In this document: piece by piece, positions 33,939 to 46,700 of the stretch
Layout: each line of letters opens with the position of its first letter
How positions within the stretch are numbered: position 1 is the first letter of the stretch
NCBI GenBank assembly: GCA_023213395.1
Contig: CM041465.1
Span: 209,877,741 to 209,941,740 of the forward strand
Length of the DNA: 64,000 nucleotides
Direction of reading: 5' to 3'
Source of the DNA: Cycas panzhihuaensis
Lineage: Eukaryota; Cycadophyta
Notes under the pieces: generated by a model
Databases searched by the model: none
Told to the model about the DNA's origin: nothing
The model's input: the letters and a program-made list of their open reading frames with translations, nothing else
Position numbers and translations under genes: made by a program

Positions 33939-34420
33939 TTCCAAAAGTAGTTTGGCCTTAAGGCCTCCATCTCCTCATAATTTTAGGTAGAGACATAAGA
34001 ACAACATACTCTGTCCCATTTTTGAAAACCCCTTTGTAGGCGTAGAAGGACAAGAGTAAGTCTTTTCTCTATCCCATTCATGAGAACCCTTCGTGGGTGC
34101 AGAAGGATAAGGCTTGTACTAGTTTTAGAAAATTAGAACCTATGAAAACCTAAAAGGGCATGGGAGATGACCAAACGATATATGGAGACTCAACAGACTA
34201 AAGTTACACAACTCAATTGGTCTAATTCAATATTCGACTATATTTAAAGAGCCACCTAAGCTAGAGTTGTTATAATAGAAAGTTCGTGGGTTTTTCTTTC
34301 CTGTGAGGGTTTTCCCATAAAAGTATCCAATAGTTTTCAATGTAATAAGAGATTCAAATGAGGACCTCATAAAATATATTAGTATAGATCAAAATGACCT
34401 TCCACCATTAAGGGGGAGAA
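33939..34420 (+). other. 3' untranslated tail of E5 with a two-unit repeat
   Basis: Two units at about 34018-34060 and 34070-34110 share TCTATCCCATTCATGAGAAC-like sequence and GTAGGCGTAGAAGGA / GTGGGTGCAGAAGGA. E4 carries the same pair. The tail ends with the purine tract at 34408-34420. Confidence 0.7.
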
Positions 34421-34757
34421 TGGAAGAGATTAATGTTACAAGGTCATTTAAATAGATTATTTAGATAAAGCAACTTAAGCGAAAGTTAAATTACATCACT
34501 TAAGTGAAATGCACATTAGGTGCATTTAGATGTGATTTTATTGTAATTTCATGTTAATGTTATTAGGCAAGAAAATCCTAACCCTAATGCACTCAATTAT
34601 AAAAGATGAAATCTCATGGAGGGTGATATAATTCTCACCTCATATTCTTGAGTTCTCCTTTGGTTCTTCAATTGTTACTCTCATTTCTTCTTGTCTCCAT
34701 TGATTTACCAATGTTACAGTGTTTGTGACGAGAAACTAGATCCCATCTTCCCTTTCA
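34421..34757 (+). repeat. 3' LTR of E5
   Basis: 337 bp, from TGGAAGAGATTAATG to CCCTTTCA, followed by the target duplication CTCTG. Confidence 0.9.
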
Positions 34758-35222
34758 CTCTGTATGTCTAAGACTATGTTTTTAACATCTCCCATTGAAT
34801 ATTAGTATTCGTGTTCTAATTATTCTCAATAACATTTACCCAAAAGTTTGCTAGAATTTGAAGAAAATACTAGAATTTGTAGAAAGCATTTTTTTTTTTA
34901 GTTGAAATAATCTTTCTCACCACAACTAATATAACATAAATTTTAGGAATCCAAATTGAGTGCCTCTTTATTTATTGGAAGGAAGATTTAGCGTCACTTC
35001 TAATGAAATTGGTTTGAAGTGATTTGGAGCTATGGAATTTTTGTAGTGACATTTAGAAGTTGATGAAGCAAAATTTTAATGCTATTAAAAGTTTTGATCG
35101 TTGGTAAAAAATAATATCTCCCTCACTTTTTTGGAGAGATATGTATTATGATCCTGAAATTTTATTTTGCAGGTGTAATTGACTTGTTTTTGTAATTTGT
35201 ATCTAAATATGATCTTTTAAAT
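34758..35222 (-). repeat. fragment of R: second internal region, part 2
   Basis: It continues the R alignment after E5 (TGTCTAAGACTATGTTTTTAA here, AAGTCCAAGACTATATTTAC in the first unit near 6318). Bases from about 34898 onward are present again at 39687-39856 and 47440-47580, so the two sides of E7 overlap by some 320 bp. Confidence 0.7.
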
Positions 35223-35429
35223 TGTCAGATTGATAGTAGAATAATAGGTAAATGATCTTTGAATGAACGTTATTGAGAGTACAAGAGAATAAATACATTT
35301 AGGGTTTGTAACTTCCCTTCACCTAACTTGTAACTGAAACATTACATCATGACACATGTCTTTCAGTTACAAAATATACATACATAGAATTTTACCTAAA
35401 GATCCTAGATAAAACATTACATTCCAACA
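35223..35429 (-). repeat. 3' LTR of E7
   Basis: From TGTCAGATTGATAGTAG to ATTACATTCCAACA on the plus strand. Confidence 0.88.
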
Positions 35430-35449
35430 CCCTTTCTTAATGTTTTACC

Positions 35450-38160
35450 CTTTTAACCCTATTTTGTCTCTAAGAATTTTGAATCTGTCATTTCCTAGTG
35501 GCTTTGTTGATATATCAACCACTTGATCATATGTTCGACAATAAACAAGATCTATCTCCTTGTTTTGGGCCTTTTCTCAAATAAAATGATGGTGTACTTC
35601 GATGTGCTTTGTCCTAGCATGAAGTATGAGATTTTTTATGAGTTTGATAGTACTATGATTGTCACAGTGGAGTGTTGTTGCTCCCTTTTTAGGTTTATTT
35701 AGGTCATTCAAGAGTTGTCTTAGCCATATTACTTCAATAATTGCACTGATTGCTAATTTGTACTTTGCTTTCGGTAGATGATACTTCAACAATTACTTAT
35801 TTTTTGTTACTCTAGGAGATTGATGTCAAGCCTAGGAAAAAATAATGGCCACTAGTTGATTTCCTTTGTTCCTTGTCACTTGCCTAATCTAAGTCACAAA
35901 AACCTATTAGCTGAGGAGATTCTCTTTTAGAAATATCAATTTTAGTTTTATTGTTCCTCATAGATATTGCAAAATCTTCTTTGCAACACTCCAGTGCTTT
36001 ATTCTAGGCTTGTGCATATATCTTGATATTAGACCTACAACATATGAAATATCAAGTCTGGTTGTTGTATGATAGATAAGACTTCCAATAAGTTATCTGT
36101 ACAAAGTGGCATCAACACATGGTTCTTTCTCATCTAAAACCAAGTTATAATTTACTTCCATGGGAGTGGAACATGGATTGCATTTGTCCATTTGGAACTT
36201 AGCTAGCAGATCTTTAATGCATTTGCTTTGACATAAGGTTATTGAATTACTGTGTTGATCAACTTAGATTCCTAAATAATAGTTGAGAAGTCCCATATTA
36301 GTCATCTTAAACTTGCTATGTAGTTGATTTTTTATATCAGATATTGATTCTTCATCATCACTAGTGAGGATCATGTCGTCAACATATACTATTATTATAG
36401 TAATTGCACCATTCTTATTTTTTACATACAGAGTTGAGTCTGAGTTGCTCTTGTGGAAACCATTCTTGCAAAAATGATTATCCAATTTTGTATACCAGAC
36501 ACGAGGAGCCTATTTCAGACCATATAATGCCTTTTTTAATTTGTAGACTAAGTGCTCTTGTCCTTGTTTGATGTAACCCTCAGGTTGTGACATGTAGATT
36601 TCTTCTTCTATCTCACCATTTAGAAAGGCACTTTTGATGTCTAATTGGTATATTTTCTAGTTATTTTGTGCTACTAGTGCTATTACTATTCTCACTATGT
36701 TTAGTTTAGCTGCACGTGACGAAGTTTCTTCATAATTCACCCTTGTTGTCTGTGTGTAGCCATTTGCAACTAGCATGGCTTTATATTTTTCAATCTTCCT
36801 GTTGGCTCCTTCCTTGATTTTGCAGATCCGTTTGTAATTCATAATAGGCTTATTAGGTGGCAGTTCAACCTGTTCCCAAGTTTAGTTTTTGATTATGAAG
36901 TCTAGCTCTGCATCCATTGCTTTTCTCCATTCAATGTGCTCTTTTGTCTCAGTATATGATTATGGCTCTACCTAATTGAATAAGGCTCTATGTTTTTGAC
37001 TCCTTGTTCTGTGAGGAATTATCTCCCCTTTTCCTTCCTTAATGATTTTGAGGTACCATTTGGGGACCCTTTTTTCCTTTTTGGCTTCATCTATCCTTAA
37101 TTCTTCAGATTCTTTATCTTCTACAGTGGAATCTCTATTAGAGGATTTAGGTGTAATGGATTCTTCTGAGATATCCTCTGAAGTTATGCCAGATTCTTCT
37201 TCTACAGGAGTGTTTGGAGAAGCTACCTGTAGTGTTTGTTTTATGACTTAGATCTGGTTTGTATCCTCTTCTTTATCTTCTTCGTTGAAAATGACATCCT
37301 GACTTACATATATTTTATTTGTCTTTAGATCTATGCATTTGTAGGCTTTGGAGTTTTTGTTGTAGCCAACTATAATGTATTTCAAACTTTTTGAGTCAAG
37401 TTTTGTTCTTTTTTTATCTAGTATGTGAACAAACACTTGACTCATGAACACTTTCAGATGGATTACATATGGCTTTCTATCTAACCATGCTTCTTTAAGG
37501 GTAAGATGATCCACTACCTTGGTTGGACTTCTATTCAGTAGGTAGCAAATCGCGTTGACTGCTTCAGCCTAATATATTCTTGGAATGTTTTTCTCATGCA
37601 CCATACTATGTGCTATTTCCATAATGACTCTATTTTTTCTTTTAGCGATCCCATTGGATTAGGGTATGTAGGGCATTGTGAATTACCTCTGGATTCTATT
37701 GACCTTACAATATTCTAAAAATTCTTTAGAGATGTATTCACCTCCACCATTGGATCTTATGCATTTGATTTTTCCCTCTATCTCCAACTCTATTTTAGCT
37801 TTAAATTCTTTAAATACATCATAGACTTCTGATTTATTATGTAAGAAATAGACCCAGGTTTTTCTGATCAAATCATTTATGAATGTGAGAAAGTATCTAC
37901 ATCCATTGATGGAATGTGTAGTAAATGGGCCACATAAGTCTGTATGAATTAGCTCCAATATTTTCTGGGCTTGCCATTTTCTTTCTTGGAAGGGCATCCT
38001 ATTTTGTTTTCTTGATTAGCAACTTTTACATACAAAATTATTGGATGTAATTGAGGGTAGGCCACTTACTAGACCTTCCTTTTCGATATTTTTAAAATTT
38101 GTCTATGGGGAGATGACCATACTTCAAATGCCATATTTTATCATTATGACTCACTATAAT
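35450..38160 (-). pseudogene. pol of E7: integrase, RT, RNase H, decayed; no protease
   Basis: Reading leftward from about 38150: a pre-integrase remnant (K-E-G-L-V-S-G-L-P), C-K-S-C, then integrase blocks H-T-D-L-C-G-P (kept), R-S-N-G-G-G-E (Asp changed to Asn) and G-I-A-K-R-K-N (Glu changed to Lys). RT from about 36900: I-C-K-I-K-E-G, L-D-I-K-S-A-F-L-N-G, Y-G-L-K followed by a stop, and an intact Y-V-D-D-M near 36385. RNase H has C-D-N-H-S-T-I-K and H-A-R-T-K-H-I-E-V and ends near 35460. The protease is absent rather than mutated. Confidence 0.88.
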
Positions 38161-38714
38161 ACATGCTTTTACATTAGGCAAAATAGGATGTGAAAGTAGC
38201 CTAGATCAGTGTTGGTGATGGTACTTATTATCACATCAAATGATTTGGGCAATTTGTTGGCCACCATTTCCACTAACTCTTGATCTATAATTAGAGCACT
38301 CGCACTAGAAAGATCATTTCTTAGTGAAATCACCTTATGCATAAAATCGGTGACAGTTTCAAACACCATGTAGAGTTTAAATAATTATTCTTTTAAGGCT
38401 ATTATTTTGGCCTTATTCTTTTGTCCATATAAGTTCTTCAGATATTTCTAAATGCTTGTTGTGGAAGACAGATTCTGAACATATATGAGAAGGGAATCTG
38501 ATATTGAAAGTTTCAATATTATAACCCCTGCACTATCTCACTCTTCTCAGCCGGTTAAATCAGTCCCAACATCCTTAGGTTTGGCTTCAGCTCCTATTGC
38601 AATTCTCCAAGTATTTTTGGCTCTCAAGAGTGTCTCTATTTTTATTTTCCAAATATGATAGTTGGTGTTAGTAAGTTTGTCACCATTAGACAAGGTTAAG
38701 ATAGATGAGGCCAT
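38161..38714 (-). pseudogene. gag of E7, 5' part only
   Basis: The ATG at 38714 opens M-A-S-S-I-L-T-L-S-N-G-D-K-L-T-N-T-N-Y-H-I-W with the Trp of the copia GAG start kept. It continues to V-A-N-K-L-P-K-S-F-D-V-I, matching E3, and then stops at the deletion near 38200. Zinc knuckles are missing. Confidence 0.82.
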
Positions 38715-39469
38715 CTTGAAATGAAGAATAGAGGTTTGAAAACCCTAGGCTGTACAACTATACGAAATTTTGTATGGTACCCAACCTATATAGACAAAAC
38801 TAAAGTATACCTCAAAAGAAAGGTTTTCCAGAGGTGACTCCAAATCTAAAATTATTTTCTTAAAATTGTCCTTAGACTATGAAAATTTTGGCTCAAAATA
38901 CTAGACAGGTAGTTAGTTTTTTTTTTCGAAAAATGCTTAAATCTTTAAAAATCATACTTGAAATTCAAAAGGATTTATCTTAATTTGTTTGTATACATGG
39001 AGCAGAGATTCATTGAATGATTTAAGCGAGAAAATCTAAGAAAATTGTACCTTTAGCCTCAAACCCATGTTATTGAGAAAAATGGCCTAAGCTCCTTGAA
39101 AACGATCTCAGATGAGATCGATGTAGAAGGAAGAATTGACAAGGATGACGAGATCTACCTTCTAGCCAATTTTCATCCCAATCTATGAACTTCAATTTTT
39201 GGGTCTGTACAACAATACAATTCCATACCCATTCATACGATTCAAAGATTTCTTCTCTTCAGTTAGTCTCTAATTTATCTAGACTCCTCCTGAGACTTGT
39301 CTTTGTTCTTTTGCTTCTGCTTTTCTTCACCTTGAAGTTTATTCTTCTGCTTCTACTTCTACTTTGAAGCCTTTTTTCCTTCTTCTTTACAACTTGACCT
39401 GACTGAAGTTGCACTCGTCTTCTTTTCACAGTTTTGAAAAAACCATCTTTCAATCAGGTAGAGTAACCT
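38715..39469 (-). other. leader of E7
   Basis: Between the primer-binding site and gag. It contains GTACAAC/ATACGA motif groups at about 38752-38785 and 39206-39240. The stretch 39290-39366 is rich in CTTCTG and TTCT units. No gene was recognised. Confidence 0.6.
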
Positions 39470-39481
39470 GCTCTGATACCA

Positions 39482-39686
39482 TGTTAGATTGACACTAGAA
39501 TAATACGTGAATGATCCTTGAATGAATGTTATTAAGAGTACAAGAGAATACGTACATTTAGGATTTGTAGCTCCCCTTGAACTAATTTGTAACTGAAACA
39601 TTACATCATGACACATGTCCTTCGGTTACAAAACATACATACATGGAATTTTACCTAAAGATCTTAGATAAAATATTACATTAGAA
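39482..39686 (-). repeat. 5' LTR of E7, end missing
   Basis: Starts TGTTAGATTGACACTAG next to the primer-binding complement and ends ATATTACATT, six bases short of the expected CCAACA end, where R sequence begins. Confidence 0.85.
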
Positions 39687-39856
39687 ATAATCTCTCTCAC
39701 CACAACTAATATAACATAAATTTTAGCAATCCAAATTGAGTACCTCTTTATTTGTTGGAAGGAAGATTTAATGTCGCTTCTAATGAATTTGGTTTGAAGT
39801 GATTTAGAGCTATGGAATTTTTGTAGTGACATTCAGAAGTTGATGAAGCAAAGTTT
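39687..39856 (-). repeat. fragment of R: second internal region, part 3
   Basis: Repeats 34898-35070 with about one difference in 17 by eye (for example CACCACAACTAATATAAC in both). It then runs into E8. Confidence 0.75.
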
Positions 39857-40416
39857 TGTTAAACCTTATGTTTACACATTAAGCCTATGTACTTTATTAT
39901 TCATGTACTATTCATACTTTTGTACTTCTATTCTTTTGTACCTTTGTGACTTATCACTTAAGTGATAAAGTACACACTCACATTCTTTCCTAGTGATACA
40001 ACATTGTCACTAGAGGGTCAAATGGACCCCCATACACTTTTGCTCACTTAAGAGTCCTAAAAGGACACATGTCCTATATCCAAGGCATGTACATTAGATG
40101 CTTGACACTTGTCAAACATCCAATACCTTAGGTCTCTCCTTTCACTCTATATATTGAGACCTCTCCTCATTGTTCTCATATAGAGTTGGAGCTTCATTGT
40201 TATGCTGCTAGTTTGCTAATCAAACTATTATTCATTTTGAGGTTGGACCAATTCTAACTCCTCATCTTTGGTATCATTTTGCTCTTTCTCTTTATGCTTG
40301 ATCTTACTCATGTTTGATCTCATAGTTTCATTCTTAGTCTAGTTTATTTACTTTCTAGAACTAGAGTGAACATAGCTTCTAGATCTTGGGATTGTAAGGC
40401 CATTTGGCCATTTTCA
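39857..40416 (+). repeat. 5' LTR of E8
   Basis: From TGTTAAACCTTATG to GGCCATTTTCA. CTCTATATATTGAG near 40146 is a likely TATA box. It contains the perfect dyad TATCACTTAAGTGATA near 39953. Confidence 0.9.
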
Positions 40417-42700
40417 CATTTGGTATCAGAGCTAGAGGAGACTAGTTCCCTCTATTCTGGTTTTTTTTCTTGCTCATTGGAGATTTAAAGTGGGTGTTTA
40501 CACCCTCTTAGTGATGACCTTCGCTCTTCGAAGGTGATTTAAGGATTATTAAAGCTTATCTTTGCAGGTCAAGGCCATTCTAAAGTATTTTGAAGGCTGA
40601 AAGTGGTTGTACTTTGATTTAAGACATTTTTTTAGAGGTTTCAAGCTAGTTTTACTCATGTTTTACGTGTTTTTTGCACTAAAAACTAAATATTCTAGTT
40701 TTTTTTTCTCACAAATCAAGGTGCAAGAGTGTTCTGAAGAATTCTAAAGCTCATTGACTAGGATTATCATGAGCTACTCTATGTTGGCTATGAAGTGTTT
40801 TTGGGTAGTTTTCAATCCTCAAACCCCACAGGGAGAGCTATATATGCTCAAGCAAGCTTGTTGGAGCCTCCTACTCATAAAACAAAATCTGTGCACACTC
40901 TTAGTGGGTCCCACGAATATTTTAGAAGTGAAGAAAGAGGCTAGAAGCCGTTGTTCTGACTATGGAGACACCAATGACCTGTGCACCTTATTTCAACTTG
41001 AACTTGCTCATTTTCTCTCTATAGGCAATAGAACGAGCTAAAATTTGGGCTAAATCTTTGCCTCAGCTGGGCGCCCCTACCTCTAAAATCTTGTCTCAAT
41101 CCAATACAGACAGAGTGCGTTCTAACCATCTGAATATCCATGGCTGGTGCCACCATTTGAACTATTTTTTAAAATCTTCTAAAATTTCTTTTAATTTCTT
41201 CTTAAGTTTGAACTTTATGTTATGTTATTTAGAATATCTTTGAGAATATTCCACTTTACATAGCCTTTTTTTCTAAAGTTACTTTTTAAACTTTAGTTTA
41301 AACTTTAAAAACACTTACTTTTAAGTTAAAATCACTAATTTCTTAAGTGTTTTTAAGTGAAGAAATTTCATCACTCAAAATGTTGTGGTTTAGAGATTAA
41401 ATTCAACGTTCCAAGTGATCTGCACTCTGAAATTAATATTTTTCCTTTGTTTTAAGCCCACACTTTGTTATTTTTTAATTTTTGGCTTAATATTTCTCGA
41501 GGAAAAATGAATTTTTTTTCATTTTTTGAGGATTAAAACCTTTGTTATAACTAGTGATTTCATTAAATCACTTTAGCTCATCCAGTCTCCTATATTTGAA
41601 AATTAAAATTACTAGCTTAAGTCCTCATTCAAGGCTCCCTACTTGTTGATCTTGTCATTCAAAGTTGCAAAAAAAGTGAAATTTTAGCCTTTACTTCTTT
41701 GGCATTTTTGCCTCATTTAACACTTGATTCATGTTGCATAAGTGTTAAAACGCCTTGATAAAGTGATTTTAAAGTGTTAACACCTTGATAAAGTGATTTT
41801 TATCATTATCTTGATACTTTTTTTAAGGCACCTTGCATGGTGATCTATTGCCCTTAGTAAAAAAGGGGGGCTCAAAATATCTTTTTTAATAAAATCACTT
41901 TATTTTGTTGATTGTTGGGACTATTTCGAAGTTCGAACACTTGGTGTTTGGCATCGTCAACTTGCAAGTGACTCTTTCCTCCTCTCTTCAAGCATTAAAA
42001 GGAACCCACTTGCATTCTTCACACAAAGACTTTATGCTTTCAAGCACGTAGCATCTTCTTTAAAGTGCCAATATTTTTCATTGTACTTAAGCACTTTACT
42101 TTACTTTACTTGGATTTGATAAAACTATTTTTCACATTAAAATGTTCTTGTAAATCACTCAAGTGATCATTTTGATGTACTTAATTACTTCATCTTGAAG
42201 CTCTTTTATCATTGTAAAAGTAAGCATTTACATCATCCAAGTAAAACTTACCCTAAAGGCCACTTAAATCTTCTAAAAATAAATTTTAAAATCAAGTAGA
42301 AGAGGCCCGAAAAAGGTTCAAACCTTGCCTTTAAAACAACCTTAAGCTTGTTGCATTCTTTAGGGGACTAATCGATCACACAGTCAATGCACGACAATTA
42401 AGGTTACTTGAGGGAAAGGAGGTTCAAAATTGGTGTTATTGGGGGTGTGAATCCTAATGAAAGCATGGTGTGTCCATGCAAATCAACCCTACCTACCTTG
42501 TCCTAGAAGAGATTGAATCTCTTCTATAGATCAGGGTTGGACCAACTCCTTAGCCTAGTCCTCCACCCCTCATCATGTCATTCAGTTGTTGGATCTTCTG
42601 GTAAGATCAGAATTTTTGGTTCCATTAGAAGGTGGAACTTAAGTGATGAAAGCTTAGAGTTTCCAAGTTATCTACTAGCTTCAAGCCTTACAACTTCATC
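40417..42700 (+). other. long leader of E8
   Basis: About 2.3 kb from the primer-binding site to gag. A 95-codon open frame (40754-41041, starting M-T-R-I-I-M-S-Y) is not recognised. AT-rich stretches follow, with a short direct repeat (CACCTTGATAAAGTGATTTT-like) at about 41752-41800. A GGTGTGAATCC-type segment precedes gag. Confidence 0.6.
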
Positions 42701-43705
42701 ATGGATACAATTAATATGCTTAATGCATGTACCATCAGATTAACATGACAAGATAACTATCAAGAATGGAAAAGGATCACTCAAAATCTCTTGATAATGA
42801 ATGAGTTTTGGGGGTATATTTTTGGAAGGATACCTCGACCTGTACCTGATATAAATGATGGTGTAGTTGTTTATTCTGATGATACTCTTGTTGTTGCTTG
42901 GAATGCCAAAGATGAAATTGCTTTGGCATTTCTACATATGATTATTAATGTTCATGTAGATCAGAATATTGTGTGTGCAAAGACTTCCAAGGAAGCATGA
43001 GATATTTTGTCCTCCTTGTATGAAAGGTGAGATGAAGCTCGTATATTGATGGTCAGTTTTTCTTTCCTCCATCAAAGAGGTATGCAATGAATTGAATACA
43101 TTAGGTAGTCCTATTCTAGAGATGAGCTTATAAAAATAATTATCAAAGCTCTGCCTAAGGACTACAATAGATTTATTTCTTCTACTACTCAAGATGGTTC
43201 ACTCAAGCAAATATATTTTAATGAATTTGTAAGCTTATTGTTTCAAGAGGAGCAAATCTACATCAAAGACGATGATGTTGAACCATCCACATTAGGCGCA
43301 TTCACAGCAAAATCAAAGACCAAGCAGAATCTCAAACCTGCACTTTCAAAGTAGTTCAGGAACATGAACATTGGTTCCTCAAAGACCAATGTTGTTTGTG
43401 ATTATTATGGCAAAGTTGGCCACATAGCACCTGATTGCCAAAAGAAACAAGCAAATCTCCAGCATGCACGACAATATCAACAACAGTTATGTCAGCAAAA
43501 TAAGAGACAATAACAGGCATGATAATAATTCTAGCAACAACGATTTTAGCAATAGCAGCAGCAACGCCATCAACCAAATTGAGGTGCCTATCGACGAGGT
43601 CGAAGAGGAAACAGGGGTTTTAGAGATAGAAATCAGTGCCACTTCAACCAGTTTACAAATGAGGATAAATTGTTTTATGCTTATCATTCATCCAAGGTTG
43701 ATCAA
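42701..43705 (+). pseudogene. gag of E8, decayed
   Basis: The ATG at 42701 opens M-D-T-I-N-M-L-N and soon reads D-N-Y-Q-E-W-K, the copia GAG start with its Trp; the codon just before is a stop where related GAGs have Trp. The next part is open (A-W-N-A-K-D-E-I-A-L-A). The zinc knuckle at about 43397-43440 reads C-D-Y-Y-G-K-V-G-H-I-A-P-D-C, with the second Cys changed to Tyr. A Gln-rich segment full of TAA/TAG codons follows near 43480-43560. Confidence 0.82.
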
Positions 43706-46700
43706 ACTTGGATCATTGACTCTGGAGCTACTCAACACATGACAGGGAGTGAAGAACTCCTTAATGACATCAAGGAAGGACAAGGTTAATCAGTGACCTT
43801 TGGCAACAATGAATCTGTCATGATTTCTAGTATTTACACGATCACTCCATTCCATTCTCCTCTTAATACTTCCTCTACATTTCCCAATGGCAATGCCTAT
43901 CTCATACCTTCCATGGAGAAGAGATTGCTATCTATTAGCCAACTGGATAAGCAACATATGAACATTTTGTTCAAAAATAGAAAATGTGTAATAAGTGATA
44001 AAAATGACCAGGTAGTAGCTGTTGGATATGAGGATCATGGCCTCTACAAATTGGATGCTAACAATATCATACTTGATTCTCCCTACTCTAGTTCCATTGT
44101 CTCTCAAACCTTGTCCAAGATACAACTTTAGCATCAATGTGTAGGCCATTTAAGCCTAGATAATCTTAAGCAAATGGTGAACAAAAATATAGTACATGAC
44201 CTTCCCAAGATATATGGCACGAAATATCTTTGTGAAGCATGCATAATAGGGACACAACATCGCTTGCCTTTCCCTAAAGGCAAAGCTTGCCATGCATCAT
44301 ATCATTTGTAGTTAGTACAGTCAAATTTGTGTGGACCTATGTCCACCACATCCTTTGGAGGAGCTTTGTACTACATCTCCTTCATTGATGATTTCTCCCA
44401 TAAAGTTTGGGTTTATTTCCTCAAGCATAAGTCTGAAGCATTTCAAAAGTTTAAGGAATTCAATCTTGAAGTGGAGAATAAGTCTGGCCAATCCATCAAA
44501 ACACTAAGGATAGACAATGGAGGTGAATTCACTTCAAACGAATTCACCCAATTCTGCAAGGATAATGACATTTAGAGATAACATACTATTCCTCGCATAC
44601 CTCAACAAAATGGAGTCTCCAAAAGAATGAATAAAACTTTGGCTAACAAGGCTAAAGCAATGATGCATGCCAAGGGACTTACTCGAGCTTACTGGGCAGA
44701 GGAATTCCACACAATTGCCTATGTGGCAAATCAAATTCTAATAATAACATTCACCGACATTACACTAGAGGAGGCATTGTCTAGAAAAAATCCAACTATC
44801 AACCATTTGAGGACTTTTGGATGCACTCCTTATATGCACATCCCTGATCAACAGAGAACTAAATTAGACAAGCATAATCTAAAGTGCATCTTTGTAGGTT
44901 ATGCCATCATAGCAAAGCCTACAAGTTGTATGATCCCATTGGAAAGAAAATGCATCTCTTAAGGGATGTAGTATTTGTTGAAGAAGATAATAAGGAGTTG
45001 AATATAGCATCCATCCAATCTCCCATTGACAAAGGCAAACAGATTATTGAGGCTTTCCTTCCCTCCTAATCTTCAACTCCATGTATATCATTTGCACCAG
45101 CTAGACTGTCCACATCATCAGCTCCACTTGATCCTAGCACATCTTCTATTGATCAACCACTTAGACCAGAAGATCTTGAGGTTCAAGTCACATCACTTAA
45201 AAAGTTACCCAAATGGTATACTCAAACTATGCAGGACGACTAGATTGTTGAAGGAAAACATCCATCAAGATATAGGTAGTAAACCAATTTTGCACTTATG
45301 TCTGAAGTGTTATGTATTGATAAGCCTTCCACCTTTGAGAGGGCTTCTAAAAATGAACATTGGAAGACTGCCATGGATGAAGAAATCCATTCTATTAAAA
45401 AAAATGGAACTTGGGATTTGGTCGAATTACTTAAACATAAACAGACAATCAGTTGCAAATGGGTCTACAAGACCAAATTCCATTCTGATGGTAGACTAAA
45501 GCACGAGAAGGCCCACCTTGTTGCAAAAGGGTTCAAACAAAAAGAAGGCATAGATTATGAGGAGACTTTTACACTAGTGGCTAACATGAACCCCATCAAA
45601 CTCATCTTGGCCTTAGTAACTCAATGCAAATAGTTGATTTTTTAGATAGACGTGAAGAGCGCCTTTCTTAATGACAATCTTTAAGAGGAGGTATACTTAG
45701 AGCAACCTCTTGGTTATAAGCTACAAGGCAAGGAGCATTTAGTTTATCGCCTAAGAAAGACATTGTATGGCTTGAAACAAGCTCCAAGAGCATGGTACTC
45801 AAAAATTGATGATTACTTTTTTAGACATGGGTTTCATCGATCTACTTCAGATCCTAACTTGTACATCATAATTGAAAAAGACCATGCCATTTTTATTGTC
45901 TTGTATATAGATGACTTAGAAATTACTGGCAATGACGCTAAGATGATACAGATTCTCTAAGATGACTTGAAGACGAGTTTCAAGATGATAGATCTTAGGC
46001 TTCTCCATTATTTCTTAGGCCTTGAGGTATGGCAACAACCAGGTTATATCTTCATCTCTCAAGTAAAATATTCTTAGGATAATTTGTAGCAGTTCAGGAT
46101 GCACGACTGCAAACCAGTGCCTACACCCATGGAGAATGACACAAAGATTACTCTCAATGAGGAAGTTGAACCTGTAGATCCCGCTCTTTATTGGCAGTTA
46201 ATTGGGAGTCTCATTTATCTCACCAACACTCACCCTAATATCTCTTTTGTAGTTGGGATTTGCTCTAGATACATGTCTCAACCCAATTAGAAGAATTAGA
46301 ATGTAGCTAAATGTATACTCAAATATATCAAAGGCACATTGCAGCATGGTCTTAAATATGCACATAATGAGAACTTCACTCTAGAAGGGTTCTTAAATTC
46401 TGATTGGACAGGTTGCCAGGATAGCAGGAGATCAACGTCAAGTTATTGTTTTACCCTTGGTCCATCTGTTGTTTCGTGGAGTTACAAGAAGCAACCTAAT
46501 GTTACCTTGTCCTCCACTGAAGAAGAATATAAAGCTGCAGTTAGCGTGGCTTATGAAGCTATCTGGCTATGATAGATTCTTTGAGAGCTTGGACTCGAGT
46601 AGGATCATCCCACCAAGATTTATTACGACAACCAAAGTGTGCTTAAGTTGGCCAAGAATCCTATATTTCATGCAAGGACCAAACATATTGCGGTTCATTA

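Larger units (their letters stand above)
23439..34757 (+). mobile_element. Ty1/copia element E5, interrupted by E6
   Basis: LTRs at 23439-23766 and 34421-34757 begin TGAAAGAGATTAATG / TGGAAGAGATTAATG and end CTTTCA. Target duplications are CTCTT (23434-23438) and CTCTG (34758-34762). A primer-binding site TGGTATTAGAG starts at 23769 and a purine tract (TTAAGGGGGAGAA) ends at 34420. Gag starts at 25733. Pol is cut in two by E6 (28472-32245): protein homologous to the E4 stretch F-Q-D-Q-N-E-D ends at the left side and resumes at G-F-R-E-A-Y-Q-L-H-K-D on the right. It is the same family as E4. Confidence 0.92.
35223..39686 (-). mobile_element. Ty1/copia element E7 (minus), internally deleted
   Basis: LTRs of about 205 bp at 35223-35429 and 39482-39686. 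Directly left of the right LTR is GCTCTGATACCA (39470-39481), an exact primer-binding complement. The left LTR is followed by CCCTTTCTTAA (35430-35440), a purine tract on the minus strand. The right LTR lacks its last six bases. Gag starts at 38714, but sequence from mid-gag through protease to pre-integrase is missing, so the element is about 0.7 kb shorter than its relative E3. It belongs to the E1/E3 family. The flanks are not a normal target duplication. Confidence 0.88.

Noticed and set aside
40754-41041. 95-codon frame in the E8 leader as a gene
   Set aside because: No recognised motif and no sign of conservation; it lies in a long leader where short frames are expected. Mentioned only in the leader entry.
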